The notes below the pieces were generated by a model. It was not told the origin of the DNA. It saw nothing but the letters and a program-made list of their open reading frames with translations, and ran no database searches. Positions 39,286-40,746 of a stretch of 40,746 bases of DNA are shown in pieces. The translations under genes and the position numbers were made by a program. The DNA is from JACVRU01 sp040902725. Lineage in GTDB: Bacteria; Actinomycetota; Thermoleophilia; Gaiellales; Gaiellaceae. The stretch covers positions 1 through 40,746 of the forward strand of contig JBBDWU010000018.1 of assembly GCA_040902725.1 (NCBI GenBank), in the 5' to 3' direction. Position 1 is the stretch's first letter, and the number at the start of each line of letters is the position of its first letter.

Positions 39286-40746
39286 ATGAGCGTTACCACC
39301 GAGCGTCACGAGACGGTTTCGGTCGACGTCGGCCGAGAGCAGATCACGTTCGAGACAGGCAAGCTGGCGAAGCAGGCGGACGGCGCGGTCGTCGTCCGGT
39401 CGGGCGACACGATCGTCCTCGCCACGGCGCAGGGACGCCCCGAGGCGCGTGAGGGCGCCGACTTCTTCCCGCTGACCGTCGACGTGGAAGAGCGGATGTA
39501 TGCCGCCGGCAAGATCCCGGGCGGCTTCTTCAAGCGCGAGGGGCGGCCGACGGAAAGGGCCATCCTCACCGCGCGCATGATCGACCGCCCGATCCGGCCG
39601 CTCTGGCCGAAGGGCTTCAAGAACGAGGTGCACGTCATCTGCATGACCCTCTCGGCCGACCTCGTCACGGCCTACGACATCCTCGCGATCAACGGGGCCT
39701 CCGCGGCCCTGATGCTCTCGCCGCTGCCGTTCTTCGGCCCCGTTGGGGCCGTGCGGATCGCGCTGATCGACGACGAGTTCGTCGTCAACCCGACGCTCCA
39801 GGAGATGGACGGCGAAGGCAACCGGCTCGACCTGATCGTCGTCGGCACGAAGGACGCGCTGACGATGGTCGAGGGCGGGGCGCTCGAGGTGCCCGAGGAC
39901 GTCCTCCTGGGCGCCCTCGAGGTGGCCCACGAGGAGGTCCGGAAGCTGTGCGAGGCGCAGGAGGAGCTGCGGGAGCGCGCGGGCAAGCCGAAGTGGTTCG
40001 ACACGGAGCTCGCCGGCGAGCTGGAAGGGCAGCACGCCGCCGCGATCGCCGAGCGGATCCGCTCCCACGGCCTGCGCGACGCGGGCGGGATCGTCGACGA
40101 GCTCGTCTCGGAACTCTCGACGCCGCTGACGATGGAGTCCACCGAGGACGACATCCTCCGCCAGCAGCAGATCCGCTGGGCCCTGACGGTCATTCTGGAG
40201 AAGCAGCGCCAGGAGGCGGTGGAGCCCCAGGTCCGCGAGCAGTTCGAGAGCGACCTGCGGGCGTTCACGGAGGCCGAGCAGGACTCGAAGGAGCTCAAGT
40301 CGGCCAAGCGCCAGCTGCTCTTCGACCGGATCATCGAGGAGGTCCGCCTGCCGTTCCCGGTCGGCTCGCCTGAGGGCGAGACGGACGTGAAGGACTCCTT
40401 CACCAAGCAGCAGATCAAGAAGGCCGCCGAGTCGGCGTACAAGGATCTCGTCCGCAAGAAGATCGCGGTCGAGAAGCGGCGGCCCGACGGTCGCGGCACC
40501 GAGGAGGTCAGGACGGTCACGTGCGAGGTCGGGGTCTCGCCCCGCACGCACGGCTCCGCCCTCTTCACGCGCGGGCAGACGCAGATCATGACGCTGCTCA
40601 CGCTCGGCACCGCCAAGGAGGGTCAGCGGATCGACGACCTCTCCCTCGAGTCGGATCGCCGCTACATGCACCACTACAACTTCCCGCCGTTCTCGGTCGG
40701 GGAGACGGGCTTCATGCGGGGCCCGAAGCGGCGTGACATCGGCCAC
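39286..40746 (+). CDS. pnp: polyribonucleotide nucleotidyltransferase, 3' end outside window
   Basis: First 487 residues. The N-terminal RNase PH domain (LAKQADGAVVVRSGDTIVLATA, PGGFFKREGRPTERAILTARMIDRPIRPLWP) is followed by the all-helical linker domain and the start of the second RNase PH domain (RRPDGRGTEEVRTVTCEVG, PRTHGSALFTRGQTQ). PNPase degrades RNA 3' to 5' with phosphate. Catalytic residues of the second core and the KH/S1 domains are beyond the window edge. ATG 39286 has GGAGG at 39274-39278 with 7-nt spacing. Confidence 0.96.
   Translation, partial: MSVTTERHETVSVDVGREQITFETGKLAKQADGAVVVRSGDTIVLATAQGRPEAREGADFFPLTVDVEERMYAAGKIPGGFFKREGRPTERAILTARMIDRPIRPLWPKGFKNEVHVICMTLSADLVTAYDILAINGASAALMLSPLPFFGPVGAVRIALIDDEFVVNPTLQEMDGEGNRLDLIVVGTKDALTMVEGGALEVPEDVLLGALEVAHEEVRKLCEAQEELRERAGKPKWFDTELAGELEGQHAAAIAERIRSHGLRDAGGIVDELVSELSTPLTMESTEDDILRQQQIRWALTVILEKQRQEAVEPQVREQFESDLRAFTEAEQDSKELKSAKRQLLFDRIIEEVRLPFPVGSPEGETDVKDSFTKQQIKKAAESAYKDLVRKKIAVEKRRPDGRGTEEVRTVTCEVGVSPRTHGSALFTRGQTQIMTLLTLGTAKEGQRIDDLSLESDRRYMHHYNFPPFSVGETGFMRGPKRRDIGH

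Overview
This is a high-GC (about 70%) chromosomal segment, almost certainly from an actinobacterium. A deep-branching Thermoleophilia-like lineage (Gaiellales/Solirubrobacterales) is my best guess. It rests on the actinobacterial-type integration host factor beside gmk and rpoZ, TAnnnT -10 boxes placed 12-16 nt before start codons (leaderless mRNAs), and many GTG/TTG starts; no rRNA is present to prove it. Ten Ns beside a run of G at 3658-3685 show a scaffolded draft assembly.

Layout. 1-3644: partial tRNA-Arg, a DgcA/DgcN-type D-glutamate pair and a secreted glycosidase-like protein. 3691-6505: phosphoesterase, a small LexA-boxed LysM protein, RNase Z, a DUF2007 protein and an Erm-type rRNA methyltransferase. 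6534-15221: a complete de novo pyrimidine operon, pyrR-pyrB-pyrC-carA-carB-pyrK-pyrD, led by a PyrR-binding RNA hairpin. 15218-17838: mihF-gmk-rpoZ and coaBC. 17816-24623: MoxR/DUF58/transglutaminase cluster, a cysteine-free Lnt-like protein on the minus strand, a sugar nucleotidyltransferase and a TPR protein. 24620-25821: an AT-richer island bounded by 22-bp inverted repeats, holding a zinc/HTH protein, an odd tRNA-Gln, a transposase remnant and a small ORF. 25818-29392: PilB-type ATPase, dtd, DUF1697 and an EamA transporter. 29415-36526: terminator/attenuator, then rimP-nusA-ylxR-infB-ylxP-rbfA-nrnA-truB-ribF. 36526-38837: REP/MITE-like repeat, membrane proteins and a GGT-like enzyme. 38919-40746: rpsO and the 5' part of pnp.

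How it works together. Most of the window is housekeeping: UMP synthesis, GMP kinase and RNA polymerase omega, CoA synthesis, and the transcription-translation operon. Genes are packed with ATGA/GTGA overlaps, and several upstream stop codons lie inside the next gene's promoter hexamer. The best leads for new biology are: (a) the orphan LysM gene under a promoter with two perfect LexA boxes; (b) two 162-nt spacers of identical length inside the pyr operon, each carrying the same 73/74-bp hairpin cassette at the same offset; (c) the inverted-repeat island flanked by CTAG; (d) a possible leaderless leader peptide overlapping the erm start; (e) a terminator with a competing hairpin directly before rimP-nusA; and (f) several altered proteins: cysteine-free Lnt-like, CarB with a collapsed oligomerisation domain, NusA with a zinc-knuckle-like tail. 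No CRISPR array, prophage or classical defence system is visible.
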